Origin: Agapanthus africanus
Taxonomy: Eukaryota; Streptophyta; Magnoliopsida; Asparagales; Amaryllidaceae
DNA length: 64,000 bases
Assembly: GCA_030015575.1 (NCBI GenBank)
Contig: CM057339.1
Location: 702,224,761-702,288,760 of the forward strand
Direction of reading: 5' to 3'
Shown: piece after piece, positions 53,224-64,000 of the stretch
How the letters are laid out: every line of letters begins with the position of its first letter
Position numbering within the stretch: position 1 is the first letter of the stretch
Made by a program: the position numbers and the translations under genes
The notes under the pieces: generated by a model
What the model saw: only the letters and a program-made list of their open reading frames with translations
Database searches by the model: none
Told to the model about the DNA's origin: nothing

Positions 53224-56200
53224 CTAGAGCCAGTTGCTGGCATACCGCATAATCAACATCTCGAACAATCTCTCGGACTGGACTTGAGGGATGGCCTTAG
53301 TGAATGGATCTACCGTGTTGTCCTTTGAATCTACTCTCCACACCTCGAACTTCTGGCAATCCACGATCTCCCTGATCAGATGATACTGCCTCAAAATATT
53401 TCTGGATTTCTGATGGGACCGTGGTTCCTTTGCCAAAGACAAGGCTCCATTGTTATCGCAATACAAAGGTATTGGATTACCAGTGGATAGAACCACCTGA
53501 AGTTTAGAAACAAACTTCCTCATCCAGACTACCTTTTTTGCGGCATCGTTAGCAATGATGTACTAAGCCTCCATCGTCGAGTCTACTACGGTATCCTATT
53601 TGGAACTCTTCCAACAGACCGCCCCTCCATTCAGGATAAACACATAGCCCGAGACAGATTTAGAGTCATCCTTGTCACTTGGAAAGCAAGAGTCGGTAAA
53701 AGCCTCGATGTGGAGGTCCCCATTACCGTACACCAAGAACATCTCCTTAGTCCTTCTCAGGTACTTAAGAATGTTCTTTACTGTTATCCAATGTTTCTCA
53801 CCTGGGTTGGACTGATACCTGCTTACGACGCTTAGTGTGTAAGCTATATCTAGTCTGGTACATATCATCGCATACATTATTGACCCTACCGCTGAAACAT
53901 AGGGTACTATACTCATGCGTGCCCTCTCCTCATCAGTCTTGGGAGACATCTCATTAGAGGGGTGATTCCGTGACAAGCGGGTAAATTACCGCGCTTGGAA
54001 TCTTCCATACTAAACCTCTTCAGTACGGTGTCTATGTATCTTGACTGTGAAAGTCTCAACAATCTTTTAGATCTGTCTGATAGATCTTAATCCCCAGAAT
54101 GTACGAGGCATCACCCATGTCTTTCATAGAGAACTTCTCTGACAAGAACAGCTTGGTCTATTGTAGCATAAGAATGTCATTTCCTATCAGGAGAATATCA
54201 TCTACGTATAAGACGAGAAATACCACAATTCTCCCTACAATTTTCTTATAAATATAAGGTTCATCTATATTTTTGATAAAGTCAAATTCCTTGAACGTCT
54301 CATCAAAGCAGATGTTCCAACTCTGCGATACCTGCTTTAATTCATAAATGGATTTGAGCAACTAGCGTACCTTCCCGCTGCTCCCACTGTCTATGAAACC
54401 CTCTGGTTGATCCATGTAAACACACTCTTTTAAACTTCCATTTAGAAAAGCGGTTTTAACATCCATCTGCCAGATGTCATAGTCAAGGAAGGTAGCAATA
54501 GCAAGTAAGATCCGAATGGATTTAAGTATAACCACTGATGAAAAAGTTTCTTCATTGTCTAATCCTGGTCTTTGACGGAAACCTTTAGCAACAAGTCTAG
54601 CTTTGTAGGTTTTTACCTGTCCATCTACTCCAATCTTCTTTTTGATGATCCATTTGCATCCTATAGGTTTTACCCCAGGAGGAGCAAAATCCAAAGTTCA
54701 TACTTTGTTTGTGTACATGGATTCCATCTCGGATCACATAGCATCTAGCCGCTTCACCGAGTCTCTACTCGTGATGGCTTGCTGAAAACTAGTTGGCTCA
54801 TTATCATCGATGATGCAATCCTCTCGATCCTCGTCTACGAGAAAACCGTAGTATCTGTCAGGCGGATGGGACGGCCTAATAGATCTGCGGAGTGGCGTAG
54901 GTATATCCGGTTCCATTGAAATATCAGATTCTACTAAGTTTTCAGTAATAGTTTATGGTTCTGGAATTTCTTCCAGCTCTATTGCGCTCCCACAAATTTC
55001 TTTTTCAAGAAATTTAGTTTCCATAAAGTGGGCATAATGAGAAATAAAGATCTTTTGTTCCTCAGTATAATAGAAATAATACCCCCTATAGTTCATGGGG
55101 TATCCCACAAACTTACACAATACTGAACGTGTCTCGAGCTTTTCCAGATGAACCTTTTAACAAAAGCAGGACACTCACATATCTTAAGATACTTAAGATA
55201 GGGTTTCTTCCCATTCCACATTTCATATGAAGTGGTAGGCATAGACTTAGTTGGAATCTTATTCAATAAGTATGCAGCAGACTCTAGTGCATAACCCCAT
55301 AAGGATGGTGGCAAGTCAGCATTACTCATCATAGAACGCACCATATCAAGCAAGGTGAAATTTCTTCTTTCTGATACACCATTGTGTTGTGGTGTGTATG
55401 GAGGAGTAAGCTAAGAGAGAATTCCATTCTCTTTTAGATATTCCAGAAACTCGGCACTTAAGTATTCACCACCCTGATCAAATCAGAGCATCTTGATACT
55501 TTTGCCGGTTTGCTTTTCCGCTTCATTTTTATACTCTTGGAATTTCTCAAAGGCCTTGAATTTATGTTTTATCAAGAATACATGCCCATACCTTGAGAAA
55601 TCATCGGTAAAAGTAATGAAGTAGGAATAGCCACTTGTTGCGTGCGTAGACATTGGCCCACACACGTCGTTGTGTATGAGTCTCAGGAGCCCCGTGGCTC
55701 TTTCCTCTTGTCCAGTAAATGGAGTTTTTGTCATTTTTCCTCTGATACATGATTGACAAGTTGCATATGATTGATACTCAAACGGATCTAAATATCCATT
55801 TTTATGTAACTTAGTCAATCGTGTTTCATTGATATGACCAAGTCTACAATACCATAAGAAAACTCGATTTGATTATGGAGTCTTTCTTTTTAGCGTGTTT
55901 TGGACGTTGAAAACTAGATGTTGATTGAGAACGTATATTCCGTTATTAAGTGTATCCGACCCAATCATTTCATGATTTAGGTAAATGTTTATGATATTGC
56001 TTTCAAGTGCAAAATTATATCCTTCATTAAATAACAAAGATACAGATATAATATTACATATGATACTGTGTACACAAAAATGGTTATGCAATAACAAAAT
56101 ATATCCACTCGCCAATCCTAGGTGATATTCTCCCACTGCAACAGCATCCACACTAGTTTCGTTTCTAACCCTAAGAGTCATATCACATTTCCTCAAAACT

Positions 56201-56345
56201 CTACGGCTTCTCAGCGCCTGCAAAAAATTACAGATGTGAGATCCTGATCCGGTATCCAATACCCAGGAAGTAGAATTTATAGAGAAACAATTTTCAATCA
56301 CGAACACACCTGAAGCCGAAGCCACAACTTGCTTCGTGTGCTGAT
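53224..56345 (-). pseudogene. copia protease-integrase-RT-RNase H of H, stop-containing
   Basis: On the minus strand: protease with intact D-T-G (near 56256), integrase zinc region (55790-55740) and core, integrase C-terminal part, RT (KPIGCKWIIKKK near 54660, MDVKTAFLNG near 54462, YVDD at about 54200), RNase H with CDNNGA (near 53460), end at 53224. Most of the protein sequence is recognisable but is split into at least eight open segments by stops and frameshifts. The general integrity is higher than in D and F and lower than in G. Confidence 0.85.
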
Positions 56346-56506
56346 TCTTGGCTTTTAAATTCCAGCAATCCTTCTTCCAATGTTCTTTTTCCGACAGTAG
56401 AAGCTTTTTTCCTTTGTGGCTGTCCCCCGTTCTTTTCTTTTCCCTTACCCTACACCTTCTACATACCTCCTCTCGGTTTGGTGGGGGCCTTCTTCTTCTT
56501 CCCCTT
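56346..56506 (-). pseudogene. gag C-terminal remnant of H
   Basis: A lysine-rich stretch and a degraded zinc knuckle (first Cys replaced, one frameshift) precede the protease. Just upstream, at about 56506, leader sequence (third TTGAC motif, 56503-56518) joins directly, so most of gag was deleted between the leader and the nucleocapsid end. The breakpoint differs from that of B and G. Confidence 0.7.
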
Positions 56507-56696
56507 GACGAAGATCAAAACATTATAATTCGAAAGTCAAGTTCAACCCGTCATTGTCCAAATTAATCTAGACCCATTCGTACAAGCCCTTGACGAAGGT
56601 CAAAACAGCTGTACGCATGTCCTAGATTAATACATCTATCTATGCTAAAGATAAGCACCCACTAGCTACCAAACACTATGCCTTGGTGAAGGTCAA
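56503..56696 (-). promoter_or_regulatory. triple TTGAC-type stem-loop array, H leader
   Basis: On the minus strand TTGACCTTCACCAAGG (56696), TTGACCTTCGTCAAGG (56603), TTGATCTTCGTCAAGG (56518). Same loop type in all three. Confidence 0.7.
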
Positions 56697-56721
56697 AACA
56701 CATAGCATGAATATTAGTAGA

Positions 56722-58669
56722 TATTGGCTATAGTGCCCTCAAAGCAATTATTGTAATCGCAGGCAGGTGATTAAGATGATTGAGGAAGGACCTATACGGG
56801 TAGAATAGTCTTACTCAAAATAATAGTATGCTATCTAGTTTGTCTTTATCATCATGTACAAGCATTATGTGGTATTACAGATCACTATTACATGTTGATG
56901 GAGCCCATAGGATTCTTGCTTGATTACCAGCATTATGATGGCGATCATATATGTGAGAGCTGGGTGGTCTATAACCATAGTCGTGGGAGTATCGAGACCG
57001 GGCATTGATACTCCAGAGTATCTAGTGTGTACTTATCGAGACCCCAACGAGGGGCGGTGGCCGGTCTCACAAGCCATTGGTGTCAGTTAGTCACCTAAGA
57101 TAGTATACAGGTGCTTATTGGATTATGAGTACACTGGACAGACTTGCCGGGAACATGCTAGTTGGTATTATACCTATTGTCAGATAGCAGTTCCCAGGTG
57201 ACATGTGTACAGATTAGTCTGTCGACCTGAGATCATCATATGTCTCGTGTGAGTTCCCACTGTGCTTTGATTATTACCCTACCACGGCTCAAAGGAGTCA
57301 TGCAAACAGGTTTTAGTTGGGTACGGTCCCCAGCCACATGGAAGCAGTGAGCGGATCGTCGGGGATTCGTCTCTCCCGGTATTAGGGGTTGATGTCGCGA
57401 GGTGCACGGATGGCCATCATCAGAAATCCTTGGCTAAGGTAGTCGAGAATTACTGATTTGGATCAGTAGTTTCTCAGTTGGTGATGGGCTTCATACTGAC
57501 ACGAAATATCGCTTTATTAGGGGTCTGATTTTATCCACCCCCTAGACTCGATATGCAATACTCTTAGACGAACAGACCGGACTGTACGGAGATTGTCATG
57601 GACAAGCTCAGTAGGGGTTTGGATGAGTTTGCTCGTCAGCCTTCTTTTCACTCAATACTTGGGTAGCTGTTACGTACAGCTAGTGCCGCTGACGTGCTTG
57701 TGGTTAAACCCACTGCCAGTATATCGGCGAGTCTTTAGAGTCCCGCACAGAGGGTTTTCCTACTTCGGGCAAAACGATGTAGAGGCCGTATGGTATTACG
57801 GCAGGGTTCGATCATATATATGCACTTGTGCACGTATCATGAATCGGACGGATAATACTAGTAGGCTTTGGTTTAAGTCGGATTCTAGTATTATATTATT
57901 GGATTATTTTCATCTCTTTGTATTAGTATTTTTCGAAATACGGATACGGGTATGTATATATAAATAAGGGGTATTCTTGTAATTTATTACAAGGTGCTTC
58001 TAGAAGATGCCACCTCGTTTTTGTTTTAACCATTTGTTTAAATGGTTAAATGTGGTGGAGGATGAGGTGTTCTTGGCATTTATGGAAGCATGGCTCATGG
58101 GGTGACTCATTGGTGACTCATGGTTCACTATTTGGGCATGCTTGATATTTGTGTTGTGAAAGATATTTTTGTGAGGCTTGATTCACTCTCTTGTTCACAA
58201 CACTTAGCCATTTTTCTTTGGTTGCTTCATGCTTCACACTCTCATCTCCTCAGGCTTCTTCTTCTATCTTCACTCTAAAAGTCTCATGTGTTGAGAAACC
58301 TAAGGTGTTTAGAGACAAATTAATCCATCATTAGACTCTACATCCTCCAGGCTATCTAATTTAGTGAACTAGGTACCCTAGTTACCTCGGCTATGAGGTT
58401 GGAGTTCGAACTATAAATCCTCAGGTGGATCATCTTCGATGGAGGGAGACCGGCGATCAAGCTTGATCATGGTGGCCTCTAGGAGCTTAGGAAGATGGTA
58501 GAAGACCGAAGGACTCGGATCATTCGGTATAACCATTCTTAACTCCTTCATAGTTTGCTAGCTTTAGGTTTATGGTAGATACGGGTTATTGGGTTTTTCT
58601 AGCGCCAGTTTTGAAAATTTTTGTTCCGTAAACGGTCATGGTAAATGGGCAGGGCGCTAGCATAACCCA
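56722..58669 (+). repeat. 5' LTR of I
   Basis: Aligns with the D and F LTRs throughout, including the AACAGACCGGACTGTACGG block near 57570. The end is placed at the last CA before the primer site; an uncertainty of a few bases remains. Confidence 0.8.
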
Positions 58670-58672
58670 AGA

Positions 58673-58684
58673 TGGTATCCGAGT
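58673..58684 (+). promoter_or_regulatory. primer binding site of I, variant
   Basis: TGGTATCCGAGT against the usual TGGTATCAGAGC: an internal mismatch to initiator Met tRNA, probably decay. Confidence 0.65.
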
Positions 58685-61600
58685 TAACCCATAAACCCTT
58701 TGCTAGCAGTTTAAACCATGTTTTTAAAGTAACGAAACCGAAATAACTCCGAAACAATATAGACATTATTCAAATTGCTGTCGATTTTTCAGAGTCTTCT
58801 AAATTTTTTTTAAATAATTGCAGAAGGCTATTTATGTTGTAACTAGAACACCCATAAAACACGTCCCCAAAATCCAACTTTTGGCCGGCGAGATTGCTTT
58901 AAAAACCGGCCTAGCTGGTCCTATAAGTATTTTAGGACTTGAAATTTTTTGGGTGTTCTGGTCTCTTGAATATTGTTTTTCAGGTATTGTCTGTTTTTGC
59001 CCAATACGGAGTATTTTGAAGTCGCTATTTTTAACACCGTTTAAAAGTTTTCAGTACATAGATTACTATCTACGACCATGAATGTCATTAGAGCGGTACA
59101 ACCCGACTAGTTGCTATATGTTCTATTAGACGGATATGCGAACATGACATTCACGTTGATATTCTGTGTTGTGTTGTGGTTGTGGTTGGATTGTCATAGT
59201 GGATAGCCAGTGATGCAATGATAGTAGTATAGTTGAGATTCATTTGTACATTTGATATTGCGGGGCGAGCGTCCGATATGTGGATGCCATCTCTGCCAGT
59301 TTGTATATTATTTGTTTGGGGCTGACTGGGTTGAGATCGATGTCACCCTTGTACATATTATTTTCTTTTTTTGTATTAGGATTACCCCGCGGTAGAGTGC
59401 TCGAATAGCCGGATTCTAAATGGCAACGTGCCAGCATTGTTAAGACGGAGGGGGCCTCACTCTAGAATTGGCGGGCTATTCACCGCACTCGTAGGGGGTA
59501 CAGGGCAAAGTGCTGAGTGGCTCATTCAATTTGTTGATTGGGGTTGCCTCACTTCTGGGATTGGTGGGTAACTTGCCGCGCTCGTAGGGGTCCAGATTTT
59601 CATTGCACAGGCTATCCACACGACATGGAACGTTGGGTCTCATTTGCGGCTCAAATGAAACCCGAGGCTCCAAGATTATCCACCATTCTGTGTTGCTTGC
59701 TGAGATTCTGTGATGTTTCTTATATCATGCCTGGGATGAATGTTATATATATTTATATATATACTAGTAGATGTTGTATATGTTTTGCACCCGCGCTAGT
59801 CCAGCCCCTGCTCTGTCGTTAGTTAAGTAACCTAACGGTGCATGACGGAACCCCGTGGCGAATGCGGATGGCATATACGTACATTGTATTTTCGTTCTTT
59901 TCTGGTGTGATATAGATTAATTTATGGGACTACATTAATTCTGATTAATGCAAGGAAAAAAAACTATATATGATGTTGTTGGAACCAAGTTTTTAAAAAT
60001 AGACATTACAGACGTTTCCTTTTGCATTGTACAGCGGCATTCGGTTATGAATATCCAGAACCTCATTCGACGAGGCAAGAGCCGAGATCCTTTTATCCTG
60101 AGTGACCTTGTTCATATCGGATTTTTGCATTATTATATTCCCCATTCTTAATCATATTGCAAATAAATAGGTGATTTTGATCTATGTCTGCTAAATAGTT
60201 GCGGGTTACAGGTTCTCGGAACAATACAGTGAAAATGGTGAAAAAACGCTACAAAAGTGAGACTACGACCAACAAATAAAAGAATCTTTTATGATACCGC
60301 CTACAGTTTAAGGAACAAATGAAGATCAAAGAACAGTTCGATTGCACAAAGTACGAAGGCAGCACAAAGATTCAAGACTTCAATACGAAGCGAACAGTAA
60401 AAGTCCACAACATTCTGCACTGTGGAAATCTGGAAGAAAGTAGAAAAGATTCTGAAGAACAAGGAGAAGAAAACAGAATAAAAAGGCAACAGAAAACAAC
60501 CCTGAGAAAATGAGATAAAGAACCCTCCATATAGCCGCGGTTCCGCGGCCGTGCTGAGCACGTGTCGGTGCATCTTGTCGGTGGGTGTCGGTGCGTTGAC
60601 CGGGCTTCTCAGGGTAGTTTTGTAATTTTAGATATGGATCAGATGTAAATCATATGGTTTCCTTAATCTACAAATAGGAAACCCTAATGCCTAAGTAGGC
60701 ATGCCTCTTTTAATTTCTAGAATTTAAATTTTCATTCCATTGTAATTGTCAAAGAGTGCATCAATAAAAAGTAAGTTTTTTTTATCCTGAATTTCTTATC
60801 TGCAATTTTATTTCTTCGCGGTTTTTTATCTACCGTAGTTATTTTCAGCAAGTTAATTAGGCTATTAAAATGAAATCACAAAAAATGAATTCCATTGTTA
60901 ATTCCCTAATGAGTGAGTAGTTCATCACTTGTTAAGGTTAGGTTTGGGGAAGGTTTGAGAGATCACTCCTTTCTTGCCAGTTCAATATTTTAAAGTAGGA
61001 CTCTATGCAAATCAATCACACACCGCTCACTACGGCACCATATCCTACGAGATAGCGGCGATTCCCTAGGTAGACCGGTTGTAGTTGATTTCCATAGAGG
61101 TTAGGGCTAAGAATTAAGAAAGGACGGACAAGGGCCAAAAGGAAGAAACGAAGTTTCTTCCTGATCGCGCTAATCCCCTTTGTTAATTATTACCTTAATA
61201 CCTAAGATCTTAATTAGGGCAAAGAAAGCGGTGAGTAGAATTAACTTTCCGAATTAACCTAATCCTAACCCTAGCAAGGTTTTAATCCAAATCAAATTCA
61301 ACCTCAGTTTTTATAGCAAATCAAAACCTACCACAAATAGGAATTGACTCGTTAGAACAACTAGAAAAGACACGTTTTCCCTGTGGACCGACCCGTACTC
61401 AACCGGCTAGCTACTAAGCGACACCGTTATTGATTGCGGTATATTCTTAATTTTGATTTTAAAACGCATATGCCAAAAATCTCTACAATCAGACCTCTTG
61501 AGCAAAAGTTTGCGTCATCGTAATAACTTCACTATAGTCGATTCTTTTGCATTACGTCGTGGTATTCGGTTTGGAATATCCTGCACCTCATTCGATGAGG

Positions 61601-62306
61601 AAAGAGCCAAGATCCCTTCACAGGGAGTGACCTCTTTAGCAAAAGTTTGTGCCACTATATATTTGTAAAACCACTCGGTTCCTTCAACGATATCAAGTTC
61701 ATTATGTTAAAGGTTTTTCTCCAAAACCAGCCGTAGCCCTCCATTATTTCAGATTAGTATTGCTTAGTATTCGTGCTACGTTTGTCGTTGCTATTCGTCG
61801 AGACGTAGTGTGCGGTAGCTCTGTAATACTTTTTTGTTGCATAGATAATGCGATTGGTTAAGACAGTCGTGTGACTTTGTTGATTATTCGTCAAGGTTCA
61901 TGTGGGCGGGTCTAATGCAATCTTGGATAATGACGGGTTGAACTTGACTAGTACCTTTTGATTTGTTGATTATTCGTCAAGGTCACTTGGGTCCTAGGGG
62001 TAAAAATCACATCGGGAGTTTCAAACATACAGGAAACTTGCCAGGCATGCGCATACCTTCTGGAGTGTGGTGACTTGAGTAGATTTCATCAAGTTATCAT
62101 GTGATGATAGTTGGATCCCGATTCCCACTGATGAGTAGGTGTTACTCCTCGGGTGATTTTAGATTATCCCGACTAATTCTCCTTTTATGGTTTGAGGGAG
62201 AATTCGAGGAAACAGTAGGAGCCATCCTGATTAGATAAAGTGATTAACCAATCTAATCTAGATTAGAGTGGATGCTGAGTGTTTCTTTTCTCTCTCTCTT
62301 TGGCAG
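58685..62306 (+). other. untranslated leader of I (contains the solo LTR)
   Basis: Carries the TTGAC-type array at 61785-61801, 61880-61896 and 61966-61982, GAGTA-ggtgt-TACTC (62133-62147), GATTAGAT/ATCTAATC (62229-62258) and the pyrimidine-CAG acceptor-like site (62304-62306). The segment with the GAAA-loop hairpin is deleted. Short open frames such as 58818-59081 and 59538-59822 have no protein features. Confidence 0.75.
60109..61491 (+). repeat. solo LTR, gypsy-type, same family as C
   Basis: TG start, CA end and a perfect duplication gacct (60104-60108 and 61492-61496); the leader of I reads through when it is removed. It carries one GC-rich unit (60534-60550), a G-box CACGTG (60559-60564), AATAAA (60763-60768) and the ACCCGTACTCAACCGGC block (near 61391). 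No internal domain remains, consistent with LTR-LTR recombination. Confidence 0.88.
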
Positions 62307-62348
62307 CGACCTTAGCCTGACCTTAAAAACTCATGAACTAAGTTAACT

Positions 62349-64000
62349 GATCAGTCGAAAATACTGCATTTTTAACACGGCAATTTCCCTATCATTTGCA
62401 CTCATCTAGAAGTTTTCGGTATTCATATTGCATATATTAGCAAAACAGTCCTGAAATACCAGATTGCATGTGTTATACTCTAAAACCGGCATTTCGAGGG
62501 AAATTGTGTGTTTATCATGGCATCACGTCATCCTTGTATTGCGCAACTCTTGTCTTGGGGTCTAATGCAGGAAATTCCAGAGGAACAGAGCCAAAATGGG
62601 AAAAGAGCTCATCAAAATTACACCAACTCCAATATTTGAGATCTGGTAGTGATACAGAAAGACAAATAAAATTCAACATATCATAAAAAGGCCCAAACAT
62701 CAGCCCAATGCAGCAACAGAGAGAAAAATCTTTGAGGCCCTTGAAACGCCGTGGATCCGTGGCGGGAGCCTGATTGCGCCGCGGATCCGCCGCAAACTTG
62801 CCACATCAGCCTTACATTTTCAGTGCATTACTCTTATCTCAGGGCCCACATTCATTTAATACACGTCAAATTCCAGAGAATTCTCGAAGCTTCTGCCAGA
62901 TCAGCGAAGATCATTAAGCAAAGCTAATCTTGATTAAGCTCCTAACAAACTATTTCTAGAAGCTCCCTCCTAACTAATTACATCTAGAAGGCTCTCTTCA
63001 ACAAACTTTTGGAGGGAAATTCAAATCTCTTGCTAACAAACTTTTGGAGGGAAATTCAAATTTGAAATCCTAGATCTAGGGTTTTGGATGGTCTATAAAA
63101 GAGAGCCTAGATCTAAGGGTTGAGGTTGTTCATCAATTCTTCATCTCTCCCTCTTCCACCTACAAGTTGAGTGATACATCTTGTAGCCCCAAACCCTAAC
63201 CCTAATCAAGAAACCAAATTCAAGATCCTTTGAGTTCTAGCAAGCAAGTCTTCAACCAACCTTTAGAAGTGAAGCCGGACTTCAACGGAGCACGAGATCC
63301 AAGCCGATCCACGACACAAGGAGCCAATGCAACGCCGAATTCAACGATCAAAGTTCCATCCTCTTGTAGTTCTTGAGAGTTGTAACTAATTGTTGATATA
63401 ATAAAGGTGAAGATTCTTTAAACTTGCTTATTTTCAATTCGAGCATTATGATTCGTATTCAATTCTTGAATGTATTCTTCGTGATGATGCTTGAGTAAAA
63501 CTCCGCTCGTGGAGGAATCGAAACAATTGTAGAATGATGATGTTGACGAATCTTTAACATTTTCTTAAGTCTTATAACAATTGTAAATTCTTGAAAATCG
63601 AATGATCGATGATCTAGATCGATGCGAATGCGTTCTCGATTCCTTTCGCATGATCTAGAGATCAACAATTGATCATTGGATTTCCTAGAAGCTATCTAGT
63701 GAATGTGATTCATCGAATGGACAAAGGATAGGATGAGGAACCCTAATTCTTCGCAAGATCCTTGATCCTCGATGAATCTACATCGATTTAGCATCAATTT
63801 GTTAATGGATAAGAAATCGTAATTTCGAATCTTCTTCACATCTACGATCGAATCGATTCCTACGAGCTTTACTTCAAATCTTGAAACCTAAATTGATTGG
63901 AATTCTATCTCTCTTGATTCTTGATGTTTATCGTTTTCTTGATTCTTGATTAGAATAGTTGATTCTTGAAATTCATCAATATAAATCTTGAATCGTTTTC
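62349..64000 (+). repeat. LTR of gypsy-type element J, runs off the window
   Basis: Starts TGATCAGTCG and aligns with the E LTR: GC-rich module pair (62747-62764 and 62776-62793, GGATCC centres), TATAAAA (63094-63100), AATAAA (63400-63405). It is about 1.65 kb at the window edge, before reaching the ACCCGTACTC block, so it is nearly complete. A tandem repeat of ~35 bp (acaaacttttggaggg unit) lies at 63000-63062. It is either a 5' LTR or a solo LTR; the flank ttaac (62344-62348) is the expected duplication. Confidence 0.8.
63094..63100 (+). promoter_or_regulatory. TATA box of the J LTR
   Basis: TATAAAA in gtctataaaagagagcc, at the place equivalent to 5034-5040 in E. Confidence 0.65.

Larger units (their letters stand above)
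51233..56721 (-). mobile_element. copia element H, minus strand, gag deleted
   Basis: On the minus strand: leader fragment (56721-56507), a gag C-terminal remnant, protease to RNase H, polypurine tract (next to 53169) and 3' LTR 53168-51233. The 5' LTR is not visible because I begins at 56722, apparently inserted in the leader of H. The LTR start is TGTTGGATATGTATGCCC, a fourth LTR type between the A/K and D/F/I types. Confidence 0.85.
56722..62348 (+). mobile_element. copia element I, 5' part, interrupted by a solo LTR and by J
   Basis: 5' LTR 56722-58669, primer-site variant, leader 58684-62306 with a solo LTR inside, and the acceptor-like CAG at 62304-62306. About 40 bp further, gypsy LTR J begins. 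The text between matches the equivalent place in D. No coding part of I is visible. The first bases read TATTGG instead of TGTTGG. Subfamily D/F/I. Confidence 0.8.

Noticed and set aside
56348..56566. Plus-strand open frame of 72 codons
   Set aside because: It is antisense to the gag remnant and protease start of H.

Overview
This window is intergenic plant nuclear DNA built almost entirely of nested LTR retrotransposons. I see no convincing host gene, rRNA, tRNA or CRISPR array. The plant assignment rests on several Ty1/copia elements with ~2 kb LTRs that resemble the Angela/BARE-1 lineage (LTR starts of the type TGTTRG...GCCCTAGAGGCC, initiator-Met-tRNA primer sites, gag-protease-integrase-RT-RNase H order), on probable Athila/Tat-group Ty3/gypsy LTRs, and on the deep nesting typical of large plant genomes. 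Element letters are mine.

Layout. K (1-2895, copia, +, 5' end outside the window) lies in the 3' internal region of E (2896-6144, gypsy, +). E lies in the 3' LTR of D (6145-35945, copia, - strand). D is split again by A (8001-29424, copia, +; TSD gaaat). A carries B in its leader (11412-20819, copia, +; TSD atatc) and C in its 3' LTR (27076-29021, an aberrant inverted gypsy-type LTR insertion; TSD agaat). After D come 1.4 kb of unassigned DNA (35946-37365), then F (copia, +, truncated), split by the nearly complete G (37614-47777; TSD gggta). H (51233-56721, copia, -) follows, then I (56722-62348, copia, +), whose leader holds a solo LTR (60109-61491; TSD gacct). J (62349 to the window end, gypsy LTR) interrupts I just after its leader.

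Coding state. No complete autonomous element is visible. K is open for its visible RT/RNase H part. G keeps an intact integrase signature, but it has no gag, has lost the RT YVDD box by deletion, and carries three in-frame TAG codons. A retains a decayed gag. D and F share the same decayed pol. B, H and I are defective.

Main observations. (1) The long untranslated leaders of six copia elements share a layout: a triplicated TTGAC...GTCAA stem-loop in all six and, in the five leaders that reach the coding start, up to three further hairpins (two of them with paired base changes between families) ending in a polypyrimidine-CAG splice-acceptor-like site just before the coding start. (2) A GC-rich inverted-repeat module (GCCGCGG-NN-CCGCGGC, often paired and followed by a G-box CACGTG) occurs in otherwise unrelated copia leaders and gypsy-type LTRs. 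(3) B and G share one gag-less architecture at two independent insertion sites, and D and F share one pol-dead architecture; both suggest families mobilised in trans.
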